40,140 bases of DNA from JANOGU01 sp964499865 (GCA_964499865.1 CAZCPY010000010.1:1-40140); one strand, 5' to 3'. Counted from the stretch's first letter, positions 30,702-39,047 are shown. Notes: generated by a model not told the origin, from the letters alone. Numbers and translations are program-made.

Positions 30702-32198
30702 TCACGCGACCGCCTCCAGCCCCGCCGCCGCGCGCACCAGCCGTTCCGGTGTCATCGCGGCGCCCGCCACCTCGTCCACGATCCGCCCCTCGCGCATCAC
30801 GATCACCCGGTCGGACATGCCCAGCACTTCGGGGATTTCGGAGGAGACCATGATCACCGCCAGCCCCTGCGCCGCGAGGTCGGCCATGAAGGCGTGGACG
30901 GCGGCCTTGGACCCGATGTCGATGCCCTTGGTGGGCTCGTCCAGGATGATGACGCGGGGCCGCGTCGCCAGCCACTTGGCGATCACCACCTTCTGCTGGT
31001 TGCCGCCCGACAGCAGGCCCACGTCCTGGTCGAGACTGGCTGCCCGCAGGTCCAGCCGTTCGACATAGGCCCGCGTCAGCGCGAATTCCCGCGCCAGCCG
31101 CAGGAACCCCGCGCGCGAGGTCTCGCGCAGCGACGGCAGGGTCACGTTCTGGAAGATCGGCAGCCCCCTGACGGCGCCTTGCGTGCCGCGGTCCTCGGGC
31201 ACGTAGACGATGCCCGCCGCCACCGCCTCGGCGGTCGAGCGGATCACGCGGACCCGGCCGTCGAGGCGCACCACCCCCTTCGACGGCCGCGTGATGCCGA
31301 ACAGCGCCTGCATCACCTCGGACCGGCCGGCGCCGACAAGGCCGTAGAAGCCCAGGATTTCGCCCTGCCGCAGGGTGAAGGCGATGTCGGCGAATTCGGT
31401 CGGGTGGCTGTAGCCCGCGACCGTCAGCACCTCGGCGCCCGGGTCATGCCGGCGGGCGGGGAAGATCTGGTCCACCGACCGGCCGACCATCAGGCGCACC
31501 AGGTCGCCCTCGGTCACCTCGGCGATGGTGCCTTCGCCGATGAAGGCGCCGTCGCGGAAGACGCACCAGCGGTCGGCGATGCGGAAGACCTCGTCGAACT
31601 TGTGGGAAATGAACAGGATCGCCTTGCCTTGCGCCTTGAGCGTGGCGACCAGCGCGTAAAGCTCCTGAATCTCCTTGTGGCTCAGCGCCGCGGTGGGTTC
31701 GTCCATGATCACCACCCGCGCCTCGACCGACAGCGCGCGGGCGATGGCGACGAAGTGGCGCGAGGCGATGCCGAGATCGCGCAGCCGCATGTCGGGGTCG
31801 AGATCGGCGTGGATCGAGGCCAGAAGCCTGCGCGCGCCCTCGCGCATCGCGGCCCAGTCGATCAGGCCGAGGCGGGTGCGGGGGGCGTGGCCCAGCCAGA
31901 TGTTTTCCGCCACCGTCAGGTCGTCGAAGAGCACGGTTTCCTGGTGGATCGCCGTCACCCCGGCCGCCGAGGCCGCGGCGGCGGAGGGAAAGCGTGTCTC
32001 GGTCCCGTCGAGCGTGATGGTCCCGGCGTCGGGCTGGTAGATGCCGGTCAGCACCTTGACGATGGTGGACTTGCCCGCCCCGTTTTCGCCCACCAGCGCG
32101 GTCACGGTGCCGGGCCAGAGGTCCAGCCGCACCTCCGACAGGGCCTTGACCCCCGGGAACGACTTGGAAATGCCGCGCAGCGACAGGACGGGGGTCAT
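30702..32198 (-). CDS. rhaT: Rhamnose ABC transporter ATPase RhaT (two nucleotide-binding domains)
   Basis: The 498-residue duplicated ATPase is of the RbsA/XylG/AraG type. Domain 1 has Walker A GENGAGKST (37-45) and Walker B VVIMDEPTAALS, but its signature region reads LGIASRHFVAIARALS rather than the usual LS-x-x-QQ-type sequence. Domain 2 has GLVGAGRSEVM, where the Walker A lysine is Arg as is normal in this family, and the canonical LSGGNQQKVVIAKWL with VIILDEPTKGID. The protein powers L-rhamnose uptake. ATG 32198 has GAGGA upstream. A 116-bp gap with a GC-rich hairpin separates it from rhaS, which may lower expression relative to the binding protein. Confidence 0.93.
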   Translation of the reverse strand: MTPVLSLRGISKSFPGVKALSEVRLDLWPGTVTALVGENGAGKSTIVKVLTGIYQPDAGTITLDGTETRFPSAAAASAAGVTAIHQETVLFDDLTVAENIWLGHAPRTRLGLIDWAAMREGARRLLASIHADLDPDMRLRDLGIASRHFVAIARALSVEARVVIMDEPTAALSHKEIQELYALVATLKAQGKAILFISHKFDEVFRIADRWCVFRDGAFIGEGTIAEVTEGDLVRLMVGRSVDQIFPARRHDPGAEVLTVAGYSHPTEFADIAFTLRQGEILGFYGLVGAGRSEVMQALFGITRPSKGVVRLDGRVRVIRSTAEAVAAGIVYVPEDRGTQGAVRGLPIFQNVTLPSLRETSRAGFLRLAREFALTRAYVERLDLRAASLDQDVGLLSGGNQQKVVIAKWLATRPRVIILDEPTKGIDIGSKAAVHAFMADLAAQGLAVIMVSSEIPEVLGMSDRVIVMREGRIVDEVAGAAMTPERLVRAAAGLEAVA

Positions 32199-32245
32199 GG
32201 GGTCCTCGGGGAGGGGTTGCGGGGGGCGGGGGGACCCCCCCACCC

Positions 32246-32274
32246 CATCCCTCCCCCACGAGGGGGGAGGGAGG
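32246..32274. terminator. GC-rich hairpin between rhaS and rhaT (second copy of the 16496 element)
   Basis: CCCTCCCCC-ACGA-GGGGGGAGGG lies in the 116-bp gap between rhaS and rhaT on the minus-strand transcript. Such hairpins after binding-protein genes commonly stabilise the upstream message or partly end transcription, giving more binding protein than membrane components; this role is inferred. The sequence and its GCGCC flank recur at 16496-16525. Confidence 0.55.
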
Positions 32275-32314
32275 CGCCTTTGCCTGCGGGGACAGCCCCC
32301 GCGGACGGTCGGGA

Positions 32315-33307
32315 TCAGAAGATCGACTTGAACTGCGCGATGTTCGAGGCGTCGTAGGTGAAGGGGTCGGACATCGCCGCCTCGCCGTTGGCGTCGAGCG
32401 TGGCGGTGCCGATGCGGCCCATCGGGATGGTCGCGCCTTCGCCGGTCGCGGCGCCCTTGTGGATGTTGTAGGCCAGCATCGTCGCGGCATAGCCGAGGTC
32501 GATGGGGTTCCAGATCGCGAAGGACTTGGTCGCGCCGGATTCCACCGCGCCCGCCATTTCCGACGGCAGGCCCAGTCCGGTGACGTTCACCTTGCCGATC
32601 AGGCCCGCGTCCGTCACCGCCTGCGAGGCGGCCAGGATGCCGACCGTGGTCGGCGCGATGATCGCCTCGAGGTTCGGATACTTGGCGATCAGCGCCTGCG
32701 CCTCGCGGTAGGACTTGTCGGCCAGGTCATCGCCGTAGACCACCTCGACCAGCGTCACGCCGGGATAGTTCGGCAGGACCTTCCTGGCCTCCTCGATCCA
32801 GGTGTTCTGGTTGGTCGCCGTGGCGGAGGCCGACAGGATCGCCACCTCGCCGCCGTCGCCGCCCATGTTGTCGGCGGCCAGCTTGATGATCGTGTTGCCG
32901 ATCAGCGCGTTGGACGACGGGTTGAGGTGCATCTGCCGCCCTTCGGGCGCCACGCCCGAATCCCACGAGATGACGGTGATGCCGCGTTCCATCGCCTTCT
33001 GCAGCGTCGGCACCAGCGCGTCCTTGTCGTTGGCGGAAACGGCGATGGCGTTGACCCCCTGGGCGATCAGCGCGTTGATGACCTCGATCTGGCCCTCGGC
33101 GGTGGTGTCGGTCGGGCCGGTGTAGATGATCTCCACATCGCCCAGTTCGGCGGCGGCCTCCTCGGCGCCCTTGGCGGCGGCCTCGAAAAAGCCGATCCCC
33201 AGCGCCTTGACGACGAGGGCGATCTTCACCTCCTGCGCGAAGGCCGCGCCGGTCGTCAGGGCGGTGGCCAGTGCCGCCGTGGTCAGGGCCGTCTTCCAGA
33301 TGCTCAT
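32315..33307 (-). CDS. rhaS: Rhamnose ABC transporter substrate-binding protein RhaS
   Basis: The 330-residue periplasmic sugar-binding protein is of the RbsB/LsrB type. It has a Sec signal peptide of about 24 residues ending in ATALTTGAAFA, with cleavage before QEVK. The mature domain shows IGFFEAAAKGAEEAAAEL, GVNAIAVSANDKDALVPTLQKAMERGITVISWDSG and GNTIIKLAADNMGGDGGEVAILSAS. It captures L-rhamnose and delivers it to RhaPQ. It follows rhaR by only 25 bp, so the two are probably in one message. Assignment to rhamnose rests on the surrounding genes and their order more than on the protein itself. Confidence 0.9.
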   Translation of the reverse strand: MSIWKTALTTAALATALTTGAAFAQEVKIALVVKALGIGFFEAAAKGAEEAAAELGDVEIIYTGPTDTTAEGQIEVINALIAQGVNAIAVSANDKDALVPTLQKAMERGITVISWDSGVAPEGRQMHLNPSSNALIGNTIIKLAADNMGGDGGEVAILSASATATNQNTWIEEARKVLPNYPGVTLVEVVYGDDLADKSYREAQALIAKYPNLEAIIAPTTVGILAASQAVTDAGLIGKVNVTGLGLPSEMAGAVESGATKSFAIWNPIDLGYAATMLAYNIHKGAATGEGATIPMGRIGTATLDANGEAAMSDPFTYDASNIAQFKSIF

Positions 33308-33332
33308 GCGTTCCTCCCTCTGAGCCAGCGCG

Positions 33333-34142
33333 TCAGGCCTCGCCTGCGCGGTCGTTCCTGTCCGCGGCCCCGGTCGGGGCCACGATCAGCCGCACCCCGG
33401 CCGCGTCCAGCATCGCTGCATCGCGGTCGGTGACGGCGTCGTCGGTGATGACGGTGGTGATCCGCGACAGCGGGCAGAGCAGCAGGCTGGACCGCGCCGC
33501 GAACTTGGAGGCGTCGCAAAGCACGACCAGCTCCTCGGCCTGGCCGATCAGCTTCTGTTCGGCCTGCACCAGCAGGGGATCGCCCTCCATCAGCCCCAGG
33601 GGCCCGAGGCCGCGGCAGCCCATGAACATGCGGCGCGCCCAGAAGGTGCGGCTGCCGTCCTCGTCGAAGGGCGACAGGATGATGTTCTGCTCGCGGTAGA
33701 TCGCGCCCGCGGGCAGAAGCACGGTGCAGCGCGAATGGCGCAGGAGGTGTTCGGCGATCGGAAAGCTGTTGGTGAAGACCTGAAGCCGCTTGCCGGTCAG
33801 CGGGTGGACCATCTGGAAGGTGGTCGTGCCGCCGTTGATGATCACCGGGTCGCCGTCTTCGCACAGGTCCGCGGCGGCCCGCGCGATGGCGCGCTTGGCG
33901 GCCAGGCGGATGCCTTCCTCGACCGCGAAGGGGCGTGCGTTGATCGCATGGACCTGCGCCGGGGAAACCGATTCTGCCCCGCCGCGCACCCGGCGCAGGC
34001 GGTTCTGGACATGCAGCGTGGCGATGTCGCGGCGGATCGTCGCCTCGGACGCATCGGTCAGCGCGACGAGTTCGCCGACCGTCACCACCGGCCGCCCCTC
34101 GACCGCCGACAGGATGATCCGGTGCCGTTCGCTTTCCAGCAT
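33333..34142 (-). CDS. rhaR: DeoR-family regulator RhaR
   Basis: The 269-residue DeoR-type regulator has an N-terminal helix-turn-helix (about 4-55: ESERHRIILSAVEGRPVVTVGELVALTDASEATIRRDIATL...LRRVRGGAE). A phosphosugar-sensing DeoRC domain follows (KRAIARAAADLCEDGDPVIINGGTTTFQMV, FTNSFPIAEHL, VLCDASKF). ATG 34142 has GGGGGAA upstream; a TTG further upstream (34190) is in frame but lies in the operator. As in Rhizobium, it heads the rhaRSTPQUK operon and probably represses this operon and the divergent rhaDI, released by a rhamnose-derived intermediate. The 10-bp repeat arrays in the promoter are its likely targets. Confidence 0.9.
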   Translation of the reverse strand: MLESERHRIILSAVEGRPVVTVGELVALTDASEATIRRDIATLHVQNRLRRVRGGAESVSPAQVHAINARPFAVEEGIRLAAKRAIARAAADLCEDGDPVIINGGTTTFQMVHPLTGKRLQVFTNSFPIAEHLLRHSRCTVLLPAGAIYREQNIILSPFDEDGSRTFWARRMFMGCRGLGPLGLMEGDPLLVQAEQKLIGQAEELVVLCDASKFAARSSLLLCPLSRITTVITDDAVTDRDAAMLDAAGVRLIVAPTGAADRNDRAGEA

Positions 34143-34173
34143 GTGTTCCCCCGCTGAATGCAGGCTTCCATCC

Positions 34174-34203
34174 GAATCGCTCAGTGTCAATCATTTTCGA
34201 TCA
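34174..34203 (-). promoter_or_regulatory. Left operator array: three 10-bp TGATYG repeats (minus strand)
   Basis: On the minus strand the units are TGATCGAAAA (34194-34203), TGATTGACAC (34184-34193) and TGAGCGATTC (34174-34183), exactly 10 bp apart, one helical turn. They lie 31-61 bp upstream of rhaR and contain a TTGACA that could be the -35 box of rhaR, so binding would block its transcription. Confidence 0.6.
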
Positions 34204-34228
34204 ATGGCGCCGTTTCTGCGGTGCAGCA

Positions 34229-34258
34229 TGATCGGACATGATCGTTTGTGATTGACTA
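34229..34258 (+). promoter_or_regulatory. Right operator array: three 10-bp TGATYG repeats (plus strand)
   Basis: The units are TGATCGGACA (34229-34238), TGATCGTTTG (34239-34248) and TGATTGACTA (34249-34258), in the opposite direction to the left array and 25 bp from it. The third unit includes the TTGACT -35 box of the rhaD promoter. DeoR regulators often bind such short direct repeats. Confidence 0.65.
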
Positions 34259-34279
34259 GCGCCCGGCTTTGGGCACATT
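34252..34279 (+). promoter_or_regulatory. Probable rhaD promoter
   Basis: TTGACT (34252-34257) and CACATT (34274-34279) are 16 bp apart, a fair match to a sigma-70-type promoter about 28 bp upstream of rhaD ATG. The -35 box overlaps the last repeat of the right operator array. Confidence 0.4.
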
Positions 34280-34306
34280 TGCCACAGCGAACACGGGGGA
34301 TGCGGC

Positions 34307-36406
34307 ATGGACGGCAGCAACGGGAACCGGCTGGCGAACCTGTGGGATGACGCGCGCGCCGCGGCGATGACGGAACCGGAGCGGCTGCTCTACCGGTCGA
34401 ACCTGTTGGGGTCGGACAAGCGGATCACCAACTACGGCGGCGGCAACACCTCGGCCAAGGTGGCGATGCGCGACCCGCTGACCGGACAGCAGGTGCAGGT
34501 GCTGTGGGTCAAGGGGTCGGGCGGCGACGTGGGCTCGATGAAGCTCGACGGCTTCGCCACGCTCTACATGGACAAGCTCATGGCGCTGCGCGGCCTCTAC
34601 CGCGGCCCCGACCTCGAGGACGAGATGGTGGGCTACCTGCCGCACTGCACCTTCGGCCTGAACCCGCGGGCGGCCAGCATCGACACGCCGCTGCATGCCT
34701 ATGTGCCGCACGCCCATGTCGACCACATGCACCCCGACGCAATCATCGCCATCGCCGCGGCGGCCAATTCGCGGGAGCTGACCCGCGAGGTCTTCGGCGA
34801 GGCCATCGGCTGGCTGCCCTGGCGCCGCCCGGGGTTCGAGCTGGGGCTGTGGCTGGGGCAGTTCTGCGCCGAGAACCCTCAGGCGAAAGGCGTGATCCTG
34901 GAAAGCCACGGCCTGTTCACCTGGGCCGATACGGCGAAGGACTGCTACGACCTGACGCTGGCCACGATCCAGACGGCGATGGACTGGTTCGCGGAGCAGA
35001 CCCGCGGCAAGCCGGTCTTCGGCGGCGCGCGCCACATGTCGCTGTCGCCGCAGGACCGCCGCGCCGTAGCCGCGCGCCTGATGCCCGCGATCCGGGGCCT
35101 CGTGTCGGGCGACCACCGCATGACCGGGCATTTCGACGACAGCCCGGCGGTGCTGGAGTTCGTCAACGCCGCGAAGCTCGCGCCGCTGGCGGCGCTTGGC
35201 ACCTCCTGCCCCGACCATTTCCTGCGCACCAAGATCCGCCCGCTGGTGGTGGGCTTCGATCCCGCGCGGCCCGACCTCGACGCCACGCTCGCGGGCCTGC
35301 CCGCGGCGGCGCGGGCCTACCGCGACGGCTATGCCGCCTACTACGACCGGTGCAGGCGCCCCGGCTCGCCGCCCCTGCGCGACCCCAATGCGGTGGTCTG
35401 GCTGGTGCCGGGCGCGGGCATGCTGACCTTTGCCAGGGACCGCGCCACGGCGCGGATCAGCGGCGAGTTCTACGTCAACGCGATCAACGTGATGCGCGGG
35501 GCGGATACGGTCAGCACCTATCGCGGCCTGCCGGAACAGGAGGCCTTCGACATCGAATACTGGCTCTTGGAGGAGGCCAAGCTTCAGCGCATGCCGAAGC
35601 CCAAGGCGCTGGCCGGCCGCATCGCGCTGGTCACCGGCGGGGCAGGCGGGATCGGGGCGGCTGTGGCAGAACGCATGCTGGCCGAGGGTGCCTGCGTCAT
35701 GCTGGCCGACATCGACGGGGCGGCGGCCGAGGCCACGCGCACGGCACTCGCCGCGCGCCACGGGCGCGATGCGGTGCGCGCGGTGGCGATGGATGTGACC
35801 AGCGAGGCGCAGGTGGCCGCCGCCTTCGCCGCCTGCGCGGTGGAGTTCGGGGGGATCGACATCCTGGTGTCGAACGCCGGGATCGCCTCCTCCGCCCCGG
35901 TGGAGGAGACGACGCTGGCGCTGTGGAACCGCAACATGGACATCCTGTCCACCGGCTATTTCCTGGTGTCGCGCGAGGCGTTCAGGACGTTCCGCGCGCA
36001 GGGGATCGGCGGGTCGGTGGTCTTCGTCGCGTCCAAGAACGGGCTGGCCGCAAGCCCCAACGCCGCCGCCTACTGCACCGCCAAGGCCGCCGAAATCCAT
36101 CTGGCCCGCTGCCTCGCGCTGGAAGGCGCCGAGGCCGGCATCCGCGTCAACGTGGTCAACCCCGACGCGGTGCTGCGCGGGTCGCGCATCTGGCAGGGCG
36201 AATGGCTGGACCAGCGCGCCCGGACATACGGGACCGACAGGGAGGGGCTGGAGGAGATGTACCGCCAGCGGTCGATGCTCAAGCGGTCGGTCTTCCCCGA
36301 GGACATCGCGGAAGGCGTCTATTTCTTTGCCAGCGAGCTTTCGGCAAAGTCCACCGGCAACATCCTGAACGTCGATGCCGGAAACGTTCAGGCCTTCACG
36401 AGGTAG
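34307..36406 (+). CDS. rhaD: Bifunctional rhamnulose-1-phosphate aldolase/lactaldehyde dehydrogenase RhaD
   Basis: The 699-residue fusion cleaves L-rhamnulose-1-phosphate to dihydroxyacetone phosphate and L-lactaldehyde and oxidises the aldehyde. The N-terminal class II aldolase domain (1-430) has NYGGGNTSAKV and metal ligands HAHVDHMH (His 135, 137, 140, 142 region) with ESHGLFTW (His 201). The C-terminal SDR domain (from about 435) has TGGAGGIG (443-450), NAGIASS, VASKNGLAAS and Tyr589/Lys593 in the YCTAK motif, and ends in the usual SDR tail. The SDR half is usually thought to be the lactaldehyde dehydrogenase. GGGGGA stands upstream of ATG 34307. The rhaI start is 4 bp after the stop, so the two genes form one transcript. 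The same fusion is found in the rhizobial locus. Confidence 0.93.
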   Translation: MDGSNGNRLANLWDDARAAAMTEPERLLYRSNLLGSDKRITNYGGGNTSAKVAMRDPLTGQQVQVLWVKGSGGDVGSMKLDGFATLYMDKLMALRGLYRGPDLEDEMVGYLPHCTFGLNPRAASIDTPLHAYVPHAHVDHMHPDAIIAIAAAANSRELTREVFGEAIGWLPWRRPGFELGLWLGQFCAENPQAKGVILESHGLFTWADTAKDCYDLTLATIQTAMDWFAEQTRGKPVFGGARHMSLSPQDRRAVAARLMPAIRGLVSGDHRMTGHFDDSPAVLEFVNAAKLAPLAALGTSCPDHFLRTKIRPLVVGFDPARPDLDATLAGLPAAARAYRDGYAAYYDRCRRPGSPPLRDPNAVVWLVPGAGMLTFARDRATARISGEFYVNAINVMRGADTVSTYRGLPEQEAFDIEYWLLEEAKLQRMPKPKALAGRIALVTGGAGGIGAAVAERMLAEGACVMLADIDGAAAEATRTALAARHGRDAVRAVAMDVTSEAQVAAAFAACAVEFGGIDILVSNAGIASSAPVEETTLALWNRNMDILSTGYFLVSREAFRTFRAQGIGGSVVFVASKNGLAASPNAAAYCTAKAAEIHLARCLALEGAEAGIRVNVVNPDAVLRGSRIWQGEWLDQRARTYGTDREGLEEMYRQRSMLKRSVFPEDIAEGVYFFASELSAKSTGNILNVDAGNVQAFTR

Positions 36407-36410
36407 CGCC

Positions 36411-37685
36411 ATGATCCCCGCCGACACCATCGACCGCGAGAACGACCGCCGCCGCCGCGCGCTGGAGGACGACTATGCCGCGCTCGGCGCACAACTGGCC
36501 CGCCGGGGGGTGGACATCGAGGCCTTGACCGCCCGCGCAAGCGCCTTCGGCGTGGCGGTGCCGTCCTGGGGCACCGGCACCGGGGGGACGCGGTTCGCCC
36601 GCTTCCCGGGCGAGGGCGAGCCGCGCCACATCTTCGACAAGCTGGACGATTGCGGCGTGATCCACCGGCTGACCGGCGCCACGCCAAAGGTCTCGCCGCA
36701 CATCCCCTGGGACAAGGCGCCGCCCGCCGACCTCAAGGCCAAGGCCGACGCGGTGGGGCTGGGGTTCGACGCGATGAACTCCAACACCTTCCAGGACCAG
36801 CCGGGGCAGGCGCGCAGCTACAAGTACGGCTCGCTGTCGCACACCGATGCGGCCACCCGCGCGCAGGCCGTGGCGCACAACATCGATTGCATCGAGATCG
36901 GGCAGGCGATCGGGTCGAAGTCGCTGACCGTCTGGATCGGCGACGGGTCGAACTTTCCCGGCCAGACCTCGCTGACCGCACAGTTCGACCGCTACCTTTC
37001 CTCCATGCAGGAGATCTACAGGGCGCTGCCGGACGACTGGCGCGTCTTCTCCGAACACAAGATGTACGAACCCGCCTTCTATTCCACGGTGATGCAGGAC
37101 TGGGGCTCCAGTCTGATGACAGCGCAGGCGCTGGGGCCCAAGGCGCAGTGCCTGGTGGACCTGGGCCACCACGCGCAGGGCGTGAACATCGAGATGATCG
37201 TGGCCCGCCTGGTCAAGGCGGGCAAGCTGGGCGGGTTCCACTTCAACGATTCGAAATACGGCGACGACGACCTCGATTCGGGCACCATCGAGCCCTACCG
37301 GCTGTTCCTTGTGTTCAACGAACTGGTGGAGCTGGAAGATACGCCCGGCCTGAACCTCGCCCACATGATCGACCAGAGCCACAACGTCACCGACCCGATG
37401 GAAAGCCTGATGGTCTCGGCGATGGAGATCGAGCGGGCCTTCGTGCTGGCCTCACTGGTCGACCGCGGGGCCTTGCGCGGGTATCAGGAGGACAACGACG
37501 CGCTGATGGCCTCGGCCACCCTGCGGGCGGCCTACCGGACGGACGTGGAGCCGATCCTGGCCATGGCGCGCCTGCGCAAGGGCTGCGCCATCGACCCGGT
37601 GGCGACCTTCCGTGCATCACGCTACCGGGCGAAGGTGGCGGCGGAACGGCCGAAGGTGACGGGCACCGGCGGCGGGATCGTCTGA
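36411..37685 (+). CDS. rhaI: L-rhamnose isomerase RhaI
   Basis: The 424-residue TIM-barrel, metal-dependent isomerase converts L-rhamnose to L-rhamnulose. The visible metal-site residues are Glu215 (FSEHKMYEPAF), Asp250 with the two histidines of LVDLGHHAQGVN, and Asp280 (GFHFNDSKYGDDDLDSG). The sequence resembles the Pseudomonas stutzeri type more than the E. coli RhaA. Length is typical. ATG 36411 has GAGG upstream; a start 12 codons upstream would overlap rhaD and is unlikely. It is the last gene of the plus-strand rha transcript. Confidence 0.93.
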   Translation: MIPADTIDRENDRRRRALEDDYAALGAQLARRGVDIEALTARASAFGVAVPSWGTGTGGTRFARFPGEGEPRHIFDKLDDCGVIHRLTGATPKVSPHIPWDKAPPADLKAKADAVGLGFDAMNSNTFQDQPGQARSYKYGSLSHTDAATRAQAVAHNIDCIEIGQAIGSKSLTVWIGDGSNFPGQTSLTAQFDRYLSSMQEIYRALPDDWRVFSEHKMYEPAFYSTVMQDWGSSLMTAQALGPKAQCLVDLGHHAQGVNIEMIVARLVKAGKLGGFHFNDSKYGDDDLDSGTIEPYRLFLVFNELVELEDTPGLNLAHMIDQSHNVTDPMESLMVSAMEIERAFVLASLVDRGALRGYQEDNDALMASATLRAAYRTDVEPILAMARLRKGCAIDPVATFRASRYRAKVAAERPKVTGTGGGIV

Positions 37686-37687
37686 CC

Positions 37688-37710
37688 GTCGGGGCGCGCG
37701 ACGCGCCGAC
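37688..37710. terminator. Hairpin between rhaI and the convergent hydrolase gene
   Basis: GTC-GG-GGCGCG (37688-37698), a CGA loop and CGCGCC-GAC (37702-37710) pair over 9 bp with a two-base bulge. It fills the 28-bp gap between the two stops. There is no T-run, so its strength as terminator is uncertain. Confidence 0.4.
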
Positions 37711-37713
37711 CGC

Positions 37714-38505
37714 CTACAGGCCGTCCAGACAGGCCGCAAGCAGCGCGCTGCCGGGGTCTTCCAGCGCCTCGACCACGTCGAAGTGGTGCCGCCCGGGAAC
37801 GACCGTCCAGGGGCAGTCCCAGGCCTCGGACAGCGTGCGGGCCTGCCACAGGAAGGCCGGGCGCTCCTGCCCGCCGACCCAGACATGCGCCCGAACCCCG
37901 GGCCGCCGCGGCAGCAGCGCCGGGCTTTCCGCCGCCGCCTCGGCCGTGTCGATCCGCAGCGTGGCGTTCATCGAGGTCGCGATCAGCGGCGCCAGGTCGG
38001 CAAGCGGCGAGATCGGCACCACCCGCGCCACCCGGTCCGGCCCGCCCGCGCAGCCCGTCCGCGCCGCCAGATGCCCGCCCGCCGAATGCCCCGCCACCAC
38101 CAGCGGCCCGCCCGCCGGAACCGCCGCCACCGCCGCCGCGACCTCTGCCGTCATCGCCCCGATGCGGGCGGCGGGCGCCAGCGTGTAGGACGGTATCGCG
38201 CAGGCCCAGCCGCGCGCCAGCGCGCCTGCGGCCAGGTGCGACCAGTCCGACCGGTCGAAGGCCATCCAGTAGCCGCCATGCACGAAGACAAGCACGCCGC
38301 GCGGGTCACCCGCGGGGCGGAACAGGTCCATCCGCTGCCGGTCTGCGGGCCCGTAGGCGATCACCTCGGGCGGATGCGCCGCCCGGAACGCCGCCGCGGC
38401 GGCGGTCCACCGGGCAGGATAGCCGGCCCCGCCGGGGATGAAGGCGCCGTTGGCATAGGCGCGGTCGGCGTCAGAGGCGAAGACGGGCGCGGCGGGGGCG
38501 GTCAC
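37714..38505 (-). CDS. Alpha/beta hydrolase, arylformamidase/esterase-like
   Basis: The 263-residue hydrolase has the oxyanion-hole HGGYW (about 74-78), nucleophile elbow GHSAGG (Ser, about 138) and a late His in GRHHFDVVEAL (about 240), with a plausible Asp in the segment before it. This pattern fits carboxylesterases and kynurenine formamidase (KynB)-like enzymes, including the early segment RAYANGAFIPGG. The native substrate is unknown; no other kynurenine-pathway gene is in the window. The GTG start at 38505 overlaps the stop of the upstream YbjN-like gene (GTGA) and has GGAG upstream, so the genes are translationally coupled. Confidence 0.8.
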   Translation of the reverse strand: MTAPAAPVFASDADRAYANGAFIPGGAGYPARWTAAAAAFRAAHPPEVIAYGPADRQRMDLFRPAGDPRGVLVFVHGGYWMAFDRSDWSHLAAGALARGWACAIPSYTLAPAARIGAMTAEVAAAVAAVPAGGPLVVAGHSAGGHLAARTGCAGGPDRVARVVPISPLADLAPLIATSMNATLRIDTAEAAAESPALLPRRPGVRAHVWVGGQERPAFLWQARTLSEAWDCPWTVVPGRHHFDVVEALEDPGSALLAACLDGL

Positions 38506-38993
38506 GAGGCGAGAAACTCCTTCAGCCGCCCGATCTGCGCTTCCCAGTAGATCAGGAAGGCTTCGAAGGTCTTGGGCGGCACGCCCTCGCTGCCCAGCAC
38601 CAGCGGCGCAGAGGCGGTGATCTCGCCCCCGGCGCCCAGCGTGGCGGTCACCAGGACCGAATTCACGTTCCAGTCGTTCAGCTTCCCGACCGTCACCGGC
38701 CCCGGCGCCGCCATGCGCGTGTAGAGCTGGACGGCCAGGCAATTCGCATTCTCGCGGCAGGCGTTGAAGAAGACGACGACCCGCTGCCCGCCCATCTGCG
38801 TGCGGATCATCGGGCGGCCGGCGCCGGTCTGCGTCAGTTCGGCGCGATAGCCCCTGTCCTGCAGGGCATCGACGATGACGTTGGGGTCGGTGGCGACGAC
38901 CAGCACGTCCTGGGCAAGGGCGGGGGTGGCGACGGGGGACAAGCCGGCAAATGCCAGGGTGGCGGCGACGGGCAGAAGAAACCTGGCGGTCAT
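38502..38993 (-). CDS. Secreted YbjN-domain protein
   Basis: The 163-residue protein has a Sec signal peptide (MTARFLLPVAATLAFAGL..., cleavage probably after PALA, before QDVL). The mature part resembles the YbjN domain: VIVDALQDRGYRAELTQTGAGRPMIRTQMGGQRVVVFFNAC, then NCLAVQLYTRM and LNDWNVNSVLVTATL, the typical 'small domain of a chaperone-like fold'. Two cysteines (FNACRENANCLAV) could form a disulfide. The function of YbjN proteins is poorly defined. The ATG at 38993 is the first Met before the signal peptide. It is coupled to the hydrolase gene and divergent from the aldehyde dehydrogenase, with 198 bp between. Confidence 0.75.
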   Translation of the reverse strand: MTARFLLPVAATLAFAGLSPVATPALAQDVLVVATDPNVIVDALQDRGYRAELTQTGAGRPMIRTQMGGQRVVVFFNACRENANCLAVQLYTRMAAPGPVTVGKLNDWNVNSVLVTATLGAGGEITASAPLVLGSEGVPPKTFEAFLIYWEAQIGRLKEFLAS

Positions 38994-39026
38994 GCCTTGC
39001 CTCTGGGGTGAAACGGGGACGCGGGG

Positions 39027-39047
39027 GGGCGGCGGGCGGGCGGCGGG
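39027..39047 (+). other. Potential G-quadruplex sequence
   Basis: Four G-triplets with loops CGGC, C and CGGC occur in a G-rich tract (39005-39050) in the divergent intergenic region, about 145 bp upstream of the aldehyde dehydrogenase start. It matches the G3-N(1-7) quadruplex pattern, but such sequences arise easily at this base composition. Confidence 0.4.

Noticed and set aside
30702..32198. RhaT domain 1 degenerate signature as sign of decay
   Set aside because: In duplicated sugar ATPases of this type one half commonly has non-canonical motifs; the other motifs are intact.
36375..36410. Upstream start for rhaI
   Set aside because: It would overlap the end of rhaD in another frame, and the ATG at 36411 has its own ribosome-binding site and fits the family length.
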